A stretch of 64,000 bases of DNA, from positions 1 to 64,000 of the forward strand of contig JAHPZH010000005.1 in NCBI GenBank assembly GCA_019058315.1, given 5' to 3'. Within the stretch, counting starts at the first letter, position 1, and every line of letters starts with the position of its first letter. Of this stretch, positions 1 through 7,871 are shown one piece after another. The stretch is from Candidatus Helarchaeota archaeon. GTDB taxonomy: Archaea > Asgardarchaeota > Lokiarchaeia > Helarchaeales > RDOG01. The notes under the pieces are model-generated. The model was not told where the DNA came from and did no database searches. It saw only the letters and a program-made list of their open reading frames with translations. A program made the position numbers and the translations under genes.

Positions 1-85
1 TTAATAATTTGACAATTTCAGTTGTGGTATATGGTCTATTTGTATTTGAAAAAATCGATAAAATGTCTTGAATAATTTGAACCAT
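1..85 (-). CDS. N-terminus of a winged-helix type regulator (partial, runs off left edge)
   Basis: An open frame reads leftwards from an ATG at 85 to the window edge with no stop and gives 28 residues. A GGAG sits about 5 nt upstream of the ATG. The peptide has the pattern of the first helices of a winged helix-turn-helix (an ILSIFSN segment, then RPYTTTEIVKLL). The gene body lies outside the window, so the family cannot be named. Palindromes directly upstream (97-129) would suit autoregulation. Confidence is limited by length. Confidence 0.5.
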   Translation of the reverse strand, partial: MVQIIQDILSIFSNTNRPYTTTEIVKLL

Positions 86-96
86 TTTTCTCCAAC

Positions 97-129
97 TTAA
101 CTTGTTAACTAACTAGTTAATGAACTAGT
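97..129. promoter_or_regulatory. Three palindromic half-sites at 12-bp spacing, candidate operator
   Basis: TTAACTTGTTAA (97-108), the perfect palindrome TAACTAGTTA (110-119) and ACTAGT (124-129) have centres at 102.5, 114.5 and 126.5, exactly 12 bp apart. They lie just upstream of the ribosome site of the leftward HTH fragment, where an autoregulatory operator would be expected. The binding protein is an inference. Confidence 0.45.
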
Positions 130-384
130 GATTTTTTAAATTTTTCTAATTACTAATTTTTTCAAAGATCGCTGCACCCCTAATTGGATTCCTTGTATGT
201 TTATTGTTCTATCTTCGCTCTCGTTAATCAATCAATTTAAAAGCAATTTATAATAAAACAACGAAAATTATAAATTTATAAGTTAGAAAAATAATATTTA
301 AAAGAAATTAGAAGGGTGTTAAAATTGGCTTTGAAAAAAAACAAACCTCAATGTTTAAGTGACACCATTATGGGGGTGTATTAA

Positions 385-807
385 ACGCCAAATACTGCTG
401 GAAAAATTATGGGAATAATAGGTGGCTGTTTATCAGTCTTTATTGGATGGTTTTATTCTACAGAGGGTGCAGGTGGACCAGGAGCTACAACATTTTTAAT
501 TATAATGAAATTTTGTATGATCGCAGGAGGAATAATTGCCATTATTGGTGGAAGCAAAGCAGATTCGGACCCAAAAACCTCGAGGGTTTTATTGATTCTA
601 GGAGGTATTTTAGCTTTTGGAAATCTATTATCTATTATTGCTGGAATCTTGGTAAAAGAAGATGAATTTGTTCTTGGTTCAGAAGAGGGGAGAGTAATAG
701 AACAAACTTCCCCGCTTGGCAGTAATTTTGAATTTTGTGCTAATTGTGGTGCCAGAATACCTAGAGGCACAAAAGATTGCGAATTTTGTGGAAAAACAGT
801 AGAATAA
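385..807 (+). CDS. Small membrane protein with C-terminal zinc ribbon (DUF4064-like), start unclear
   Basis: Two or three hydrophobic segments (including the GIIGG stretch, FLIIMKFCMIAGGIIAIIGG and VLLILGGILAFGNLLSIIAGI) precede a C-terminal CxxC...CxxC zinc ribbon (CANCG, CEFCG). The first ATG is at 409, but the reading frame upstream encodes TPNTAGKI, which resembles the usual start of such proteins. That segment begins with ACG at 385, about 7 nt after GGGGGTG, and directly follows an in-frame TAA (382-384). A TTG at 325 with the ribosome site GAAGGGTG opens the same frame 19 codons before that TAA. The gene may therefore start at ACG, restart at 409, or carry a recent nonsense change. Function is unknown. 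Confidence 0.6.
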   Translation, partial: TPNTAGKIMGIIGGCLSVFIGWFYSTEGAGGPGATTFLIIMKFCMIAGGIIAIIGGSKADSDPKTSRVLLILGGILAFGNLLSIIAGILVKEDEFVLGSEEGRVIEQTSPLGSNFEFCANCGARIPRGTKDCEFCGKTVE

Positions 808-823
808 AGTAGGAGGTGAGTTA

Positions 824-934
824 ATGGATGAATATTCAACGGGAAAGAAAGTGGCTGCAGCCATCGGGGCAATTTTATTAATCTTGCTTGGAATTATCAT
901 GATATATGTTACTATATTTGGGTTTCCAAGGTAA
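824..934 (+). CDS. 36-residue single-span membrane peptide
   Basis: An ATG at 824 lies 4 nt after a strong AGGAGGTGAG ribosome site. The product has a short polar N-terminus (MDEYSTGKK), one hydrophobic segment (residues 10-33) and a short tail. It starts 16 nt after the preceding zinc-ribbon membrane gene ends, so the two are likely co-transcribed. No family is recognised. The ribosome site is the main support. Confidence 0.55.
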   Translation: MDEYSTGKKVAAAIGAILLILLGIIMIYVTIFGFPR

Positions 935-1100
935 AAAGTCGAGATTTAATTGAAAAATACTTTGTTTTTTACATACTTCCAAAAATGATGATGAAAGGGG
1001 GTTTATCTCTTATGAATTTCAACATTAAAAAAGGGTTGGAAAAGGAGAATGAATTTTTGGAAGTTTAATAATATAAGATAATCGAAAAGGTGATTGTGAT

Positions 1101-1613
1101 ATGAAGGATTTAGAACTGGAACGAAAAGTTGAAGTTCAATCTAGCGTAATAAATCTGATTGGTGGGATAATATTTACTATTATAGGGTTAGTCGATCTAA
1201 TACCTACAAGCCACGTGTTTCAATCAAGCATACCATCTCCTCCTTGGCTATTAATTGCTTTTCTTTATTTCTATGTTGGTTGTGTCGAAATGATTGAGTA
1301 CCAACATGCAAAATCTCACTATCTGAAATATCCCAGTAATGATTTGTGTGATTTATGTGGTGAAAATGTGGAAAAGATAAAAATAAGAAGGTATGGAGGG
1401 GGTCTCAGACTTATATTATGCAAAAAATGCCATAAGAAACAGTATATATTTGATGCAATAGGTTTAGAGATCGTACTTTTTATATTAATTCTATCATTCT
1501 TTCTTCTATATCCTAGGTCTACTGATATTTCTATAATTATTGTGCTTTCTCTATATATTTGTTCGGCAGTAACAATCCCTCCAGTCATAATATTTCAAAT
1601 TCGAAGATATTAG
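1101..1613 (+). CDS. Four-span membrane protein with central zinc ribbon
   Basis: The 170-residue product has two hydrophobic segments near residues 17-37 and 45-62. A cytosolic CxxC...CxxC ribbon follows (LCDLCG at about 83-86, LCKKCHKK at about 108-111), then two more hydrophobic segments (about 121-140 and 145-165). The start follows an AAGGTGAT ribosome site. I do not recognise the family. It continues the run of small zinc/membrane proteins at this end of the window. Confidence 0.7.
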   Translation: MKDLELERKVEVQSSVINLIGGIIFTIIGLVDLIPTSHVFQSSIPSPPWLLIAFLYFYVGCVEMIEYQHAKSHYLKYPSNDLCDLCGENVEKIKIRRYGGGLRLILCKKCHKKQYIFDAIGLEIVLFILILSFFLLYPRSTDISIIIVLSLYICSAVTIPPVIIFQIRRY

Positions 1614-1648
1614 TACGGATCTAATAAAAAAAAAGAGGATATTTTGAA

Positions 1649-2203
1649 TCAATAAAATACTGTATATTGGATTATAGCGATTATATCTACGGAAATTTCG
1701 CCATCGGTAACATTTTTCGCTTGATTATAAACGCCTAAGTTGAAAGTATTGCCGGTCTTATTTGGAAGATAAAAGTCATTCCAAGTATTCCTGCCCCAAT
1801 TATTGCCATTATCAACAGAAAAACTGCAATATAGTCCAGAGTTATTTACTCCCGATATTGTGAAATTCATGTAGATTTGTACACTACCATGATCCGACTC
1901 AGAAGTGTTTGTTACTACCCACAACCAATCAAGTCGTGTTCTATTTTCTATAGACCAGATTTTAGATATCTTATATACTTGATATTGAGCGTCCTGAATT
2001 ACTATTTCTTCGACATGGATAGTTTCTGTATCAGTTGATTGGGGAGTTTGTCCGTTATCATCTTCTGTTTTAGGTATCTGAGTTAGAAATATCAATGGGT
2101 TCATAGTTTCTGGTTTCGCCACCGCTAAATAGCCGAATGTAAGACCAAAAGCTCCTAACGTAAGAGCAATTATAGTAATTGCTCCCAAAATGTTTTTTTT
2201 CAT
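1649..2203 (-). CDS. Exported or membrane-anchored protein of unknown function
   Basis: The 184-residue product starts with a typical signal or anchor segment (MKKNILGAITIIALTLGAF). A Thr/Ser-rich linker follows, then a beta-rich domain with several N-x-S/T sequons (NRT, NTS, NFT, NNS, NKT, NVT), suggesting an externally exposed, possibly glycosylated domain. A GGGGGT ribosome site precedes the ATG. The gene is convergent with the zinc-ribbon gene ending at 1613. No family is recognised. Confidence 0.7.
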   Translation of the reverse strand: MKKNILGAITIIALTLGAFGLTFGYLAVAKPETMNPLIFLTQIPKTEDDNGQTPQSTDTETIHVEEIVIQDAQYQVYKISKIWSIENRTRLDWLWVVTNTSESDHGSVQIYMNFTISGVNNSGLYCSFSVDNGNNWGRNTWNDFYLPNKTGNTFNLGVYNQAKNVTDGEISVDIIAIIQYTVFY

Positions 2204-2382
2204 GTTATTACCCCCGAATTTTCATTATTGGGTTATTTATTATTTCTCACAGGGTCTTTTAAATTTTTACAAATGATTAGCAGTCTCAGAAGGAATTGCG
2301 GCTGTCGTTGCTGGTGCTATCACCACCAAAGAAAAAAATAGAAAATTTTGTTGAAGATTTATGATATCGGATTGAAATATTT

Positions 2383-2745
2383 TTATGAAAGAACCATAAA
2401 GACAATTAATGCCATTATGACTCCAAGGAATGTCATAGCAATAAAGAAATATAATATATCATAAATTGCAGACTTTATTTTTTTTAATTCAGTCAAAATT
2501 CCATAATTTATTTGTTCACTTAAAGTCTTATCTTCCGTTGATTGATATTTAAACACCAGATTCTTTTCATATAATTTATCTATCCTTTTATTTATCATAT
2601 CTATGGGCATACTTGTCTCTATAGTTCCATCATATTTACCTTTTAATAGTTCCAGACATTTTTGGATTGCCTCTTCAAATTTCCCTTCTTTTTCAAGTTT
2701 ATTTACTTCTTTCATCAGGCTTGGTAATACATATGGCAAAAACAT
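2383..2745 (-). CDS. Small C-terminally anchored helical protein
   Basis: The roughly 120-residue product has an amphipathic region (VNKLEKEGKFEEAIQKCLELLKG) that reads like one TPR helix pair, and one C-terminal hydrophobic span (FIAMTFLGVIMALIVFMVL). The ATG at 2745 overlaps the stop of the upstream gene as TGATG, which indicates translational coupling. A TTG at 2748 is the alternative start. Its partner is the small membrane protein at 2745-2945. Function is unknown. Confidence 0.6.
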   Translation of the reverse strand: MFLPYVLPSLMKEVNKLEKEGKFEEAIQKCLELLKGKYDGTIETSMPIDMINKRIDKLYEKNLVFKYQSTEDKTLSEQINYGILTELKKIKSAIYDILYFFIAMTFLGVIMALIVFMVLS

Positions 2746-2945
2746 CAACTCCTATGATTTTCTTCTTTTTCAAGTAGTGCTAATGATAGTGTGGGACTTA
2801 ATGTACAAATTAAAACTAATATAATTAAAAGATTAGATGGTAAATTGCTAAAAAATCCGTAATATATTAAAATAATATATAAAATAGCATTACTGGCTAT
2901 CAATTGAATTAAAACATAATAGACCACTCGGTTCTGTTTAAACAT
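2745..2945 (-). CDS. Small two-span membrane protein
   Basis: The preferred start is the ATG at 2945 because GGAGGA lies 6 nt upstream. A longer frame from 2987 has no such site. The 66-residue product has two hydrophobic segments (VYYVLIQLIASNAILYIILIYY and LLIILVLICTLSPTLSLALL) and ends in a charged EKEENHRS tail. It overlaps the next gene by one base, forming a two-gene unit. No family is recognised. Confidence 0.55.
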   Translation of the reverse strand: MFKQNRVVYYVLIQLIASNAILYIILIYYGFFSNLPSNLLIILVLICTLSPTLSLALLEKEENHRS

Positions 2946-3030
2946 AAAAAATCCTCCATTAATAATTTCGTTATTTTTATTTATCATAAGGTCTTTTAAA
3001 TTTTTTAAAAATAACTAAAATGGTTTCTTT

Positions 3031-3192
3031 ATGACATATAAAATAGAATATTTTTATTTCGATTACAGTTTGGTCTTAACGTGTTCATGTGGTAGAGTTT
3101 CCAAGCAATTCGGTTCGAACCATACCAATACTTTCAAGTGTCCGTGCGGGTTAACATATAAAGTATTGCCAGAAGTAGTTAAAATTAAATAG
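3031..3192 (+). CDS. 53-residue CxC...CxC zinc-ribbon protein
   Basis: A short frame with ATG at 3031 encodes a beta-rich peptide with two CxCG knuckles (LTCSCGR at residues 16-22 and FKCPCGL at 35-41). This is the expected spacing for one zinc ribbon. The ribosome site is weak (AATGGTTTC). The next gene starts 63 nt later on the same strand. The cysteine pattern makes a chance frame less likely, but expression is unproven. Confidence 0.45.
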   Translation: MTYKIEYFYFDYSLVLTCSCGRVSKQFGSNHTNTFKCPCGLTYKVLPEVVKIK

Positions 3193-3255
3193 TTGAATTA
3201 ACTAAATCATTAATTAAGTAAGAAATTTTATTGGGAAAAGGGTTATCGATGAATT

Positions 3256-4290
3256 ATGAAGAATGAAGATATAATAAAAACACTCTCAATCATGTATGGA
3301 AACTTAAAAAAAATTGGTTTTCAAGCCGTAAATAGCTTTTTAATATTTAAACATAGAGAGATAAAAGCATTTATTATGGAAACTCATGAATTATTTGAAA
3401 CTTTTGTTGATTATAACAAAAAAAAATTTAATAAATTTTCTGAAATTTTTAGATTATTTCTCTATAAAACTAGTAATATGAAATCTTTTATACATCCTGC
3501 ATTTCTCCGAGCTTTAAGCGAAGACAAACGAAAAAGTGGAGAACTAAGTTCTTTATATAATGATCTTTTTTTAAAGAAAGACGAATTAAGAAAAATTATT
3601 CAGAACCGGAAGTTGCAGAGTGAGAGGAAAATAGATAATACCTTAAAATTATCACGAGACATAGAAGAAGTTTGGAAGGAACTTGGCGATTTCACCACTG
3701 AAGAAAAAACACAATTTAAAGAATCTGTAGAGTCACATTGGAATGATCCCTTATTACTTGAATCTGATGCTAATAGTGTTGTTCAAAAAATCAAAAGGAC
3801 TTACGAATCTTATAGATATGTTAATGGATTTTATTTAGCATTATTTGATTTCATTTCTGGTGAAAAATTAGAAAGAATAGAAAGAAATTATTTTGAAGAA
3901 AAGCGTTTTGCAAATAAAGATATGTATTTTTATCCTGAATGGAGAAAAACTAACAAGAATTTTTATCGCCATGATCTCCCATGTCTTAAGGAATATCTTA
4001 CTAATCCAAAATTTACATATCAAGGGCTTAATTATGTTTTTAAATGGGTATTTGAAGGTCAAAATACAAAGATTATACGAGATCTGGAATCTCATTCTAT
4101 GGATGATGTAACTCAAGATCGCATTAACGAAGGATTTTATTGCTTTTATTCTAAAAGTGGAAATAAATATATTCCAATTAACGAATTATTCAAGACCCAA
4201 AATGACCTATTTAATTTCTTTTTGATTATAAAATGGGTAGGATTTTTATTTTCCACCAGAATGATGTATGAATACGAATTTCTCCCTTGA
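3256..4290 (+). CDS. Helical protein with C-terminal HEPN-like RxxxxH motif
   Basis: The 344-residue product is almost wholly helical, with a charged coiled region near residues 85-140. Near the C-terminus it has RDLESH (275-280) followed by a pattern typical of HEPN-fold RNases, in which RxxxxH ends a helix and a hydrophobic terminal helix follows (FFLIIKWVGFLFS, 321-333). It leads an operon with an HExxH protein (4336) and a methyltransferase-like protein (5121). HEPN domains are RNases in many toxin-antitoxin and abortive-infection systems. The assignment here rests on motif and context, and no whole-protein family was recognised. Confidence 0.6.
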   Translation: MKNEDIIKTLSIMYGNLKKIGFQAVNSFLIFKHREIKAFIMETHELFETFVDYNKKKFNKFSEIFRLFLYKTSNMKSFIHPAFLRALSEDKRKSGELSSLYNDLFLKKDELRKIIQNRKLQSERKIDNTLKLSRDIEEVWKELGDFTTEEKTQFKESVESHWNDPLLLESDANSVVQKIKRTYESYRYVNGFYLALFDFISGEKLERIERNYFEEKRFANKDMYFYPEWRKTNKNFYRHDLPCLKEYLTNPKFTYQGLNYVFKWVFEGQNTKIIRDLESHSMDDVTQDRINEGFYCFYSKSGNKYIPINELFKTQNDLFNFFLIIKWVGFLFSTRMMYEYEFLP

Positions 4291-4335
4291 AAATTAAATT
4301 AAGAATCAATAATTGAATATAAATATGAATTAGTC

Positions 4336-5124
4336 ATGATTAAAAAAGGTTTAATTTTTTGGGACTTAGAAAATAAAATCAATCCAGATAAAATACAAGT
4401 AATTAATAACTTAGAAACATTCAAAGCCTTTTTGGATGAAATTAACTGGACATACAAAATTAAGCCCGCTAATTCTAAGATTTATTTTAATTACGAATTT
4501 ATCACTATATTTAACCGGGATGGAAAAAAAATTCATGAATTACCATGTATTAATGGGTTACCAGTTGGATTCCTATTTCGTGAAGTAGATTTAAAATATA
4601 ATGTGCTAGTAAGATGTGTTATTTTTGGTGAAGGAAAAGCAGTAATATTCCATGAAATAGGGCATATAAAAGATAGTCTGGAGATTATGGATTTAATCCA
4701 AGATTTTAGGAAAGCACTTAGTGATATTATTAAAAAACAAATAGATATTTCATCTGATAAGTTGAATTATGGAGTAAAATACATATCGGTTATGTTTGAA
4801 AATTTCTCCATAAATACCCGTATGTTAAAAAAAGGAATTGATGTTCCCCTTTATATTGATTCATTAGATACAAACTTACGTCGCATTTGGAGCCAAGGAG
4901 ATGCTGAACTTTTTGATCAAATTGAAGCTGCCATTACTATCTTATTTTTAGAACATTTCAATCAGATTCCAGATTTCACTGAAGAATTTTTAATTAAATA
5001 TCCATTAGTACAATGTATAATAAAGAATGTAAAAGATCTTATAGAGGAAATAAACGGGCATATGTTGAGTGGAAAATTTTTCTCTAAATTTATATCGAAG
5101 CTAATGGACTGCTGTGAAAAATGA
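4336..5124 (+). CDS. HExxH metallopeptidase-like protein
   Basis: The 262-residue product carries HEIGH (106-110) at the start of a helix after a hydrophobic strand (AVIFHEIGHIKD), the zincin signature. A glutamate in the later FENFSIN segment is a possible third ligand. It has no signal peptide or membrane span, so it should be cytosolic. It lies between a HEPN-like gene (45 nt upstream) and a methyltransferase-like gene whose start overlaps its stop as ATGA. A second HEPN/HExxH pair sits at 10943-12618. The substrate is unknown. Processing or control of the HEPN partner is an inference. Confidence 0.6.
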   Translation: MIKKGLIFWDLENKINPDKIQVINNLETFKAFLDEINWTYKIKPANSKIYFNYEFITIFNRDGKKIHELPCINGLPVGFLFREVDLKYNVLVRCVIFGEGKAVIFHEIGHIKDSLEIMDLIQDFRKALSDIIKKQIDISSDKLNYGVKYISVMFENFSINTRMLKKGIDVPLYIDSLDTNLRRIWSQGDAELFDQIEAAITILFLEHFNQIPDFTEEFLIKYPLVQCIIKNVKDLIEEINGHMLSGKFFSKFISKLMDCCEK

Positions 5125-6458
5125 AGATAAATACTTGTCAAATATGTGGAAAATATAATAAATCAAGTATTTATTTTTGTAGAAATTGTTTTGATCAAAT
5201 GGAATTTTTGGATTATATAGAGAAAAATGACCTCTATTATAAAAGATTTTGTTATTTATCTGATTTGCTAGAGTATTTTTTGTTGAATTATATATTAAAA
5301 TCAAAGGAATCAGCTAAAAAAATTGCAGAAAACTTCTTAAAAGTTATGGAAAGTTGTGATGAGCCTATTTATAATCAAAAAGGTGTTCCTGAGGCATATA
5401 CTATAGTACATTTTTTAGATAGATATCATAGATTTCAATTAATTTCAAAAAAACTTCTTATTCATAGATTATTACCATTAAGAAAAGAAGAGATCAATAT
5501 ATTAGGAATTGGTCCAGGACCAGCTCCGTCATTATTTGCAATTTCAGATACATATTCATTTTTAAAAATATATGGAAAAGAAACAAATACAGATTTTTTA
5601 CAAAATATTCAGTTTGATATAAAATATATCGAGAAGAGCATGGAATTTCATAATTGGTTGGATAAATTTGTTCGTTTTGTAAATGGAATCGATGAAGAAA
5701 AGTATAAAATGGACTTAAGCAAATATAATTCATACAATTTTAGATGGAACTTGCCTTATTATTCTGGGAGAAATCAAAACGGAAGGCTAAAAATGGATTT
5801 TTTACAAAGAATGTCTCTAGATATTGATGTTTCTCTCCCATATAAACCTGATATTATTACAGATTTAAAAAACGTAGATTTTAGAAAAAAGAAAAAAGAG
5901 CTTTTTGAGAGATTAAAGAAATATTACGGATTTGGAGAAAAATCTTTTAGTCAAGTTGAATTTGATTTAGATTTTCCATTTTGGAGACATTCTCATAGAT
6001 TTAACTTTATTATATTTAGTTATTTTTTGACTCAGGAAACTTTGTTAGAAATTTTCCAGAGCAAAATTAAAACCTGTGCGGATTCTTTAAAGAAACAAGG
6101 ATTATTATTATTTGTGGGAGGAAAAGGTGAAAAATATTTAAGAATTTATGATGAAATTTTTAAAATCTTAACAAGACCAACATTTCGAAGAAGTAGCTCT
6201 ACTTCATTTTGTAAAAAATGTAGTTTAGATGAAGATGAAATGGAATATCATTTTAAGGATGATAGATATGGAAAAAGAATAAAGAAGTTCCATAATATCA
6301 TTTTAGATAGATTCAAAGAGTTAGGAACTTATCAATTTATACCTCATGCAGCGATTGTAAATTTAAATAACTGGAAAACAAGATGGAAAATAAATATGTA
6401 CAAAAAAATTATGCGTCTAAAACCACTTAAAGGAAAGAAAGGATTTTTTAAAAAATAA
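5121..6458 (+). CDS. SAM-dependent methyltransferase-like protein with N-terminal zinc ribbon
   Basis: The 445-residue product starts with a CxxC...CxxC ribbon (C6, C9, C20, C23). It has a Rossmann motif I (INILGIGPGPAPS, about 125-137) and later the pattern of a methyltransferase sheet end (IIFSYFLTQETL, then LKKQGLLLFVGGKGE). A further CKKC lies near the C-terminus. Motif I and the later strand fit class I methyltransferases, with a long lysine-rich tail as in RNA-modifying enzymes. It overlaps the HExxH gene by 4 nt (ATGA). The substrate cannot be deduced. Confidence 0.55.
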   Translation: MKINTCQICGKYNKSSIYFCRNCFDQMEFLDYIEKNDLYYKRFCYLSDLLEYFLLNYILKSKESAKKIAENFLKVMESCDEPIYNQKGVPEAYTIVHFLDRYHRFQLISKKLLIHRLLPLRKEEINILGIGPGPAPSLFAISDTYSFLKIYGKETNTDFLQNIQFDIKYIEKSMEFHNWLDKFVRFVNGIDEEKYKMDLSKYNSYNFRWNLPYYSGRNQNGRLKMDFLQRMSLDIDVSLPYKPDIITDLKNVDFRKKKKELFERLKKYYGFGEKSFSQVEFDLDFPFWRHSHRFNFIIFSYFLTQETLLEIFQSKIKTCADSLKKQGLLLFVGGKGEKYLRIYDEIFKILTRPTFRRSSSTSFCKKCSLDEDEMEYHFKDDRYGKRIKKFHNIILDRFKELGTYQFIPHAAIVNLNNWKTRWKINMYKKIMRLKPLKGKKGFFKK

Positions 6459-6474
6459 ATGTGCCATTTTGGTC

Positions 6475-6656
6475 GTGACTTCCTTGGAGATTGTAAGGGA
6501 ACGGATTAAGAAAGAGAAAGAACCAGAGTTTGACGCGGAAACGCTAAATAGTGCGGTATTAGGGGGCTGGCAGCGGGGAGGTTGCAATATGATACGAAAT
6601 TTTTTACTCAGTTGAATAGATTTTATCCTGATTTGAAAATAAATGAATTTGAATAA
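6475..6656 (+). pseudogene. Frameshifted gene remnant
   Basis: This stretch is visibly richer in G+C than its surroundings. One frame reads a good coding-like segment (LEIVRERIKKEKEPEFDAE, then LNSAVLGGWQRGG) and then breaks. Another frame continues as QYDTKFFTQLNRFYPDL up to TAA at 6654. A single frameshift near 6585 joins them, so this is probably the C-terminal end of a lost gene. I cannot name the parent family. There is no start signal. Confidence 0.45.
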
Positions 6657-6694
6657 ATCTTTTCACACATTTTTAAAAATTTGAATTTTCGGAT

Positions 6695-6728
6695 CGGTTG
6701 CGAAAACTTTTTTAACCGGTTCGAAAAA
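6695..6728. promoter_or_regulatory. Direct repeat CGGTTnCGAAAA, candidate promoter-operator
   Basis: CGGTTGCGAAAA (6695-6706) and CGGTTCGAAAAA (6717-6728) are near-identical and start 22 bp apart, about two helical turns. The palindrome AACCGGTT (6714-6721) overlaps the second copy. They lie directly before the ATG at 6738, with a TTTTTTAA stretch about 25 nt upstream of that ATG as a possible TATA element. A regulator-binding role is inferred from position. Confidence 0.35.
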
Positions 6729-6737
6729 GTATAAATT

Positions 6738-7862
6738 ATGAACAATAAAATTTACAATTATTTAGAAAAGACTTTCTCTGACCAATCTATTGCTTTTGTC
6801 GAACTGGATAAAGTTTCAAAAGATTTAGAAATAACTTCTTATAAAGTAAAAAAAGGGATTGAGAATTTTAAAAAATTTACATTAAACCAGATAAATCCCC
6901 CTCGTGGACCTTATATTATCACAAGAACTAAAAAATTCGACCAATACGATTTAATATCATACATTTTTCATCTCAGTGCAGCAGTGTCACCGACTAAAGG
7001 AGAAAAAGGGGGAAATATTAGCATAGAACAGAGTTGGGATGAAAATAATAATAAAATTATCAAATTAATGTTAAAATTCGAGAAACCAAGATACCCTTTC
7101 TATATATCAGTTAAAATCATAGAGAGTTATGTGGAATCGAGTTCTCTAGAACTAAAGATAGGTTCTGAGATACAAATGAATGCAAACGATGCTGAATCAC
7201 AGTATGTATTCAAAGGTTGGGACTCAAATACTTTTGAATTTACAAAAAAAATAATTGAGGAGAAGCTAAACAAATGGTTGATAACGCGAAAAAACTTTAG
7301 GGTTTATGATGTAGCTGAATTCGACAGAGAAAATTTTAAAAGGAAATTTTTAGAAAAAAATGATTTTAAACCTCAATTAAATGAATTAATCAAAGATTTT
7401 AAAAGGAAATTTTTAGAAAAAAAGGATTTTACATCGCAATTAAATGAACTAATCAAAGATTCCTTAGAAAAAATTTATTTAACGACCACTTCTTTAATAA
7501 AATTTGATATTTTTAACAGTCTGTTAAATAAAAAACTTAAGAATCCCGAAATTGATATAAGGATTTTGATCTATGTATCACCTGTTATAAAGGTTCAGAA
7601 ACTTGGAGATTTGATTAAAAAACTATCTGAAGCCGGTATAAAAGTCAAACCTAGGTCATTCGATTCTAACCATATTTCATTAATTAGTGAATTAGGAGAA
7701 TTAAGGGGTCGTCTAAACATTACTGCACCTAACGCAACTACTCTTGATGACATAAATAATTCGAATATTACCTCAAATCTTGATCTAACCTTTTTTGAAA
7801 AAGACTTTTTTAAAATAAAAAGGGATATTTTATTATTTGAGCGAATGTGGGAAGAAAAATAA
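6738..7862 (+). CDS. Unknown protein with internal 21-residue tandem repeat, possible degenerate PLD-like C-terminus
   Basis: The 374-residue product begins with a winged-helix-like segment (about 1-45). A beta-rich middle region (about 60-190) follows, then a two-copy repeat of 21 residues (FKRKFLEKNDFKPQLNELIKD type, about 200-241) and an alpha/beta C-terminal domain (about 260-374). That last domain has a NHISLISELGELRGRLNIT segment vaguely like the HKD/GSxN region of phospholipase-D-like proteins, but the canonical HxK is missing. It is first in an operon with the OB-HD gene (9-nt gap) and a small zinc protein. The family is not recognised. Confidence 0.55.
   Translation: MNNKIYNYLEKTFSDQSIAFVELDKVSKDLEITSYKVKKGIENFKKFTLNQINPPRGPYIITRTKKFDQYDLISYIFHLSAAVSPTKGEKGGNISIEQSWDENNNKIIKLMLKFEKPRYPFYISVKIIESYVESSSLELKIGSEIQMNANDAESQYVFKGWDSNTFEFTKKIIEEKLNKWLITRKNFRVYDVAEFDRENFKRKFLEKNDFKPQLNELIKDFKRKFLEKKDFTSQLNELIKDSLEKIYLTTTSLIKFDIFNSLLNKKLKNPEIDIRILIYVSPVIKVQKLGDLIKKLSEAGIKVKPRSFDSNHISLISELGELRGRLNITAPNATTLDDINNSNITSNLDLTFFEKDFFKIKRDILLFERMWEEK
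7334..7459 (+). repeat. 63-bp tandem duplication inside the coding region
   Basis: Two in-frame copies, 7334-7396 and 7397-7459, differ at only a few positions and encode the duplicated charged helix of the 6738 gene. The high nucleotide similarity points to a recent duplication and makes copy-number variation between strains plausible. Confidence 0.85.
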
Positions 7863-7871
7863 AGAAATTTA

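Noticed and set aside
453..872. Long minus-strand frame opposite the zinc-ribbon membrane gene
   Set aside because: It is antisense to a gene with clear CxxC motifs and membrane spans, has no ribosome site, and its codons mirror the real gene.
985..1068. Short plus-strand frame starting ATGATGATG
   Set aside because: Under 30 residues, no membrane or metal motif, and only a weak upstream site. I could not support it as a gene.
2277..2354. GC-richer frame reading SEGIAAVVAGAITTKEKNRK
   Set aside because: It looks like a scrap of coding sequence but has no start and only about 25 codons. It is too short to assign as a remnant with confidence.
3109..3125. GGTTCGAACC-like tRNA T-loop sequence
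   Set aside because: It lies inside the small ribbon protein frame, with no acceptor, D or anticodon stems around it. The GGTTCGAA at 6718 fails for the same reason.
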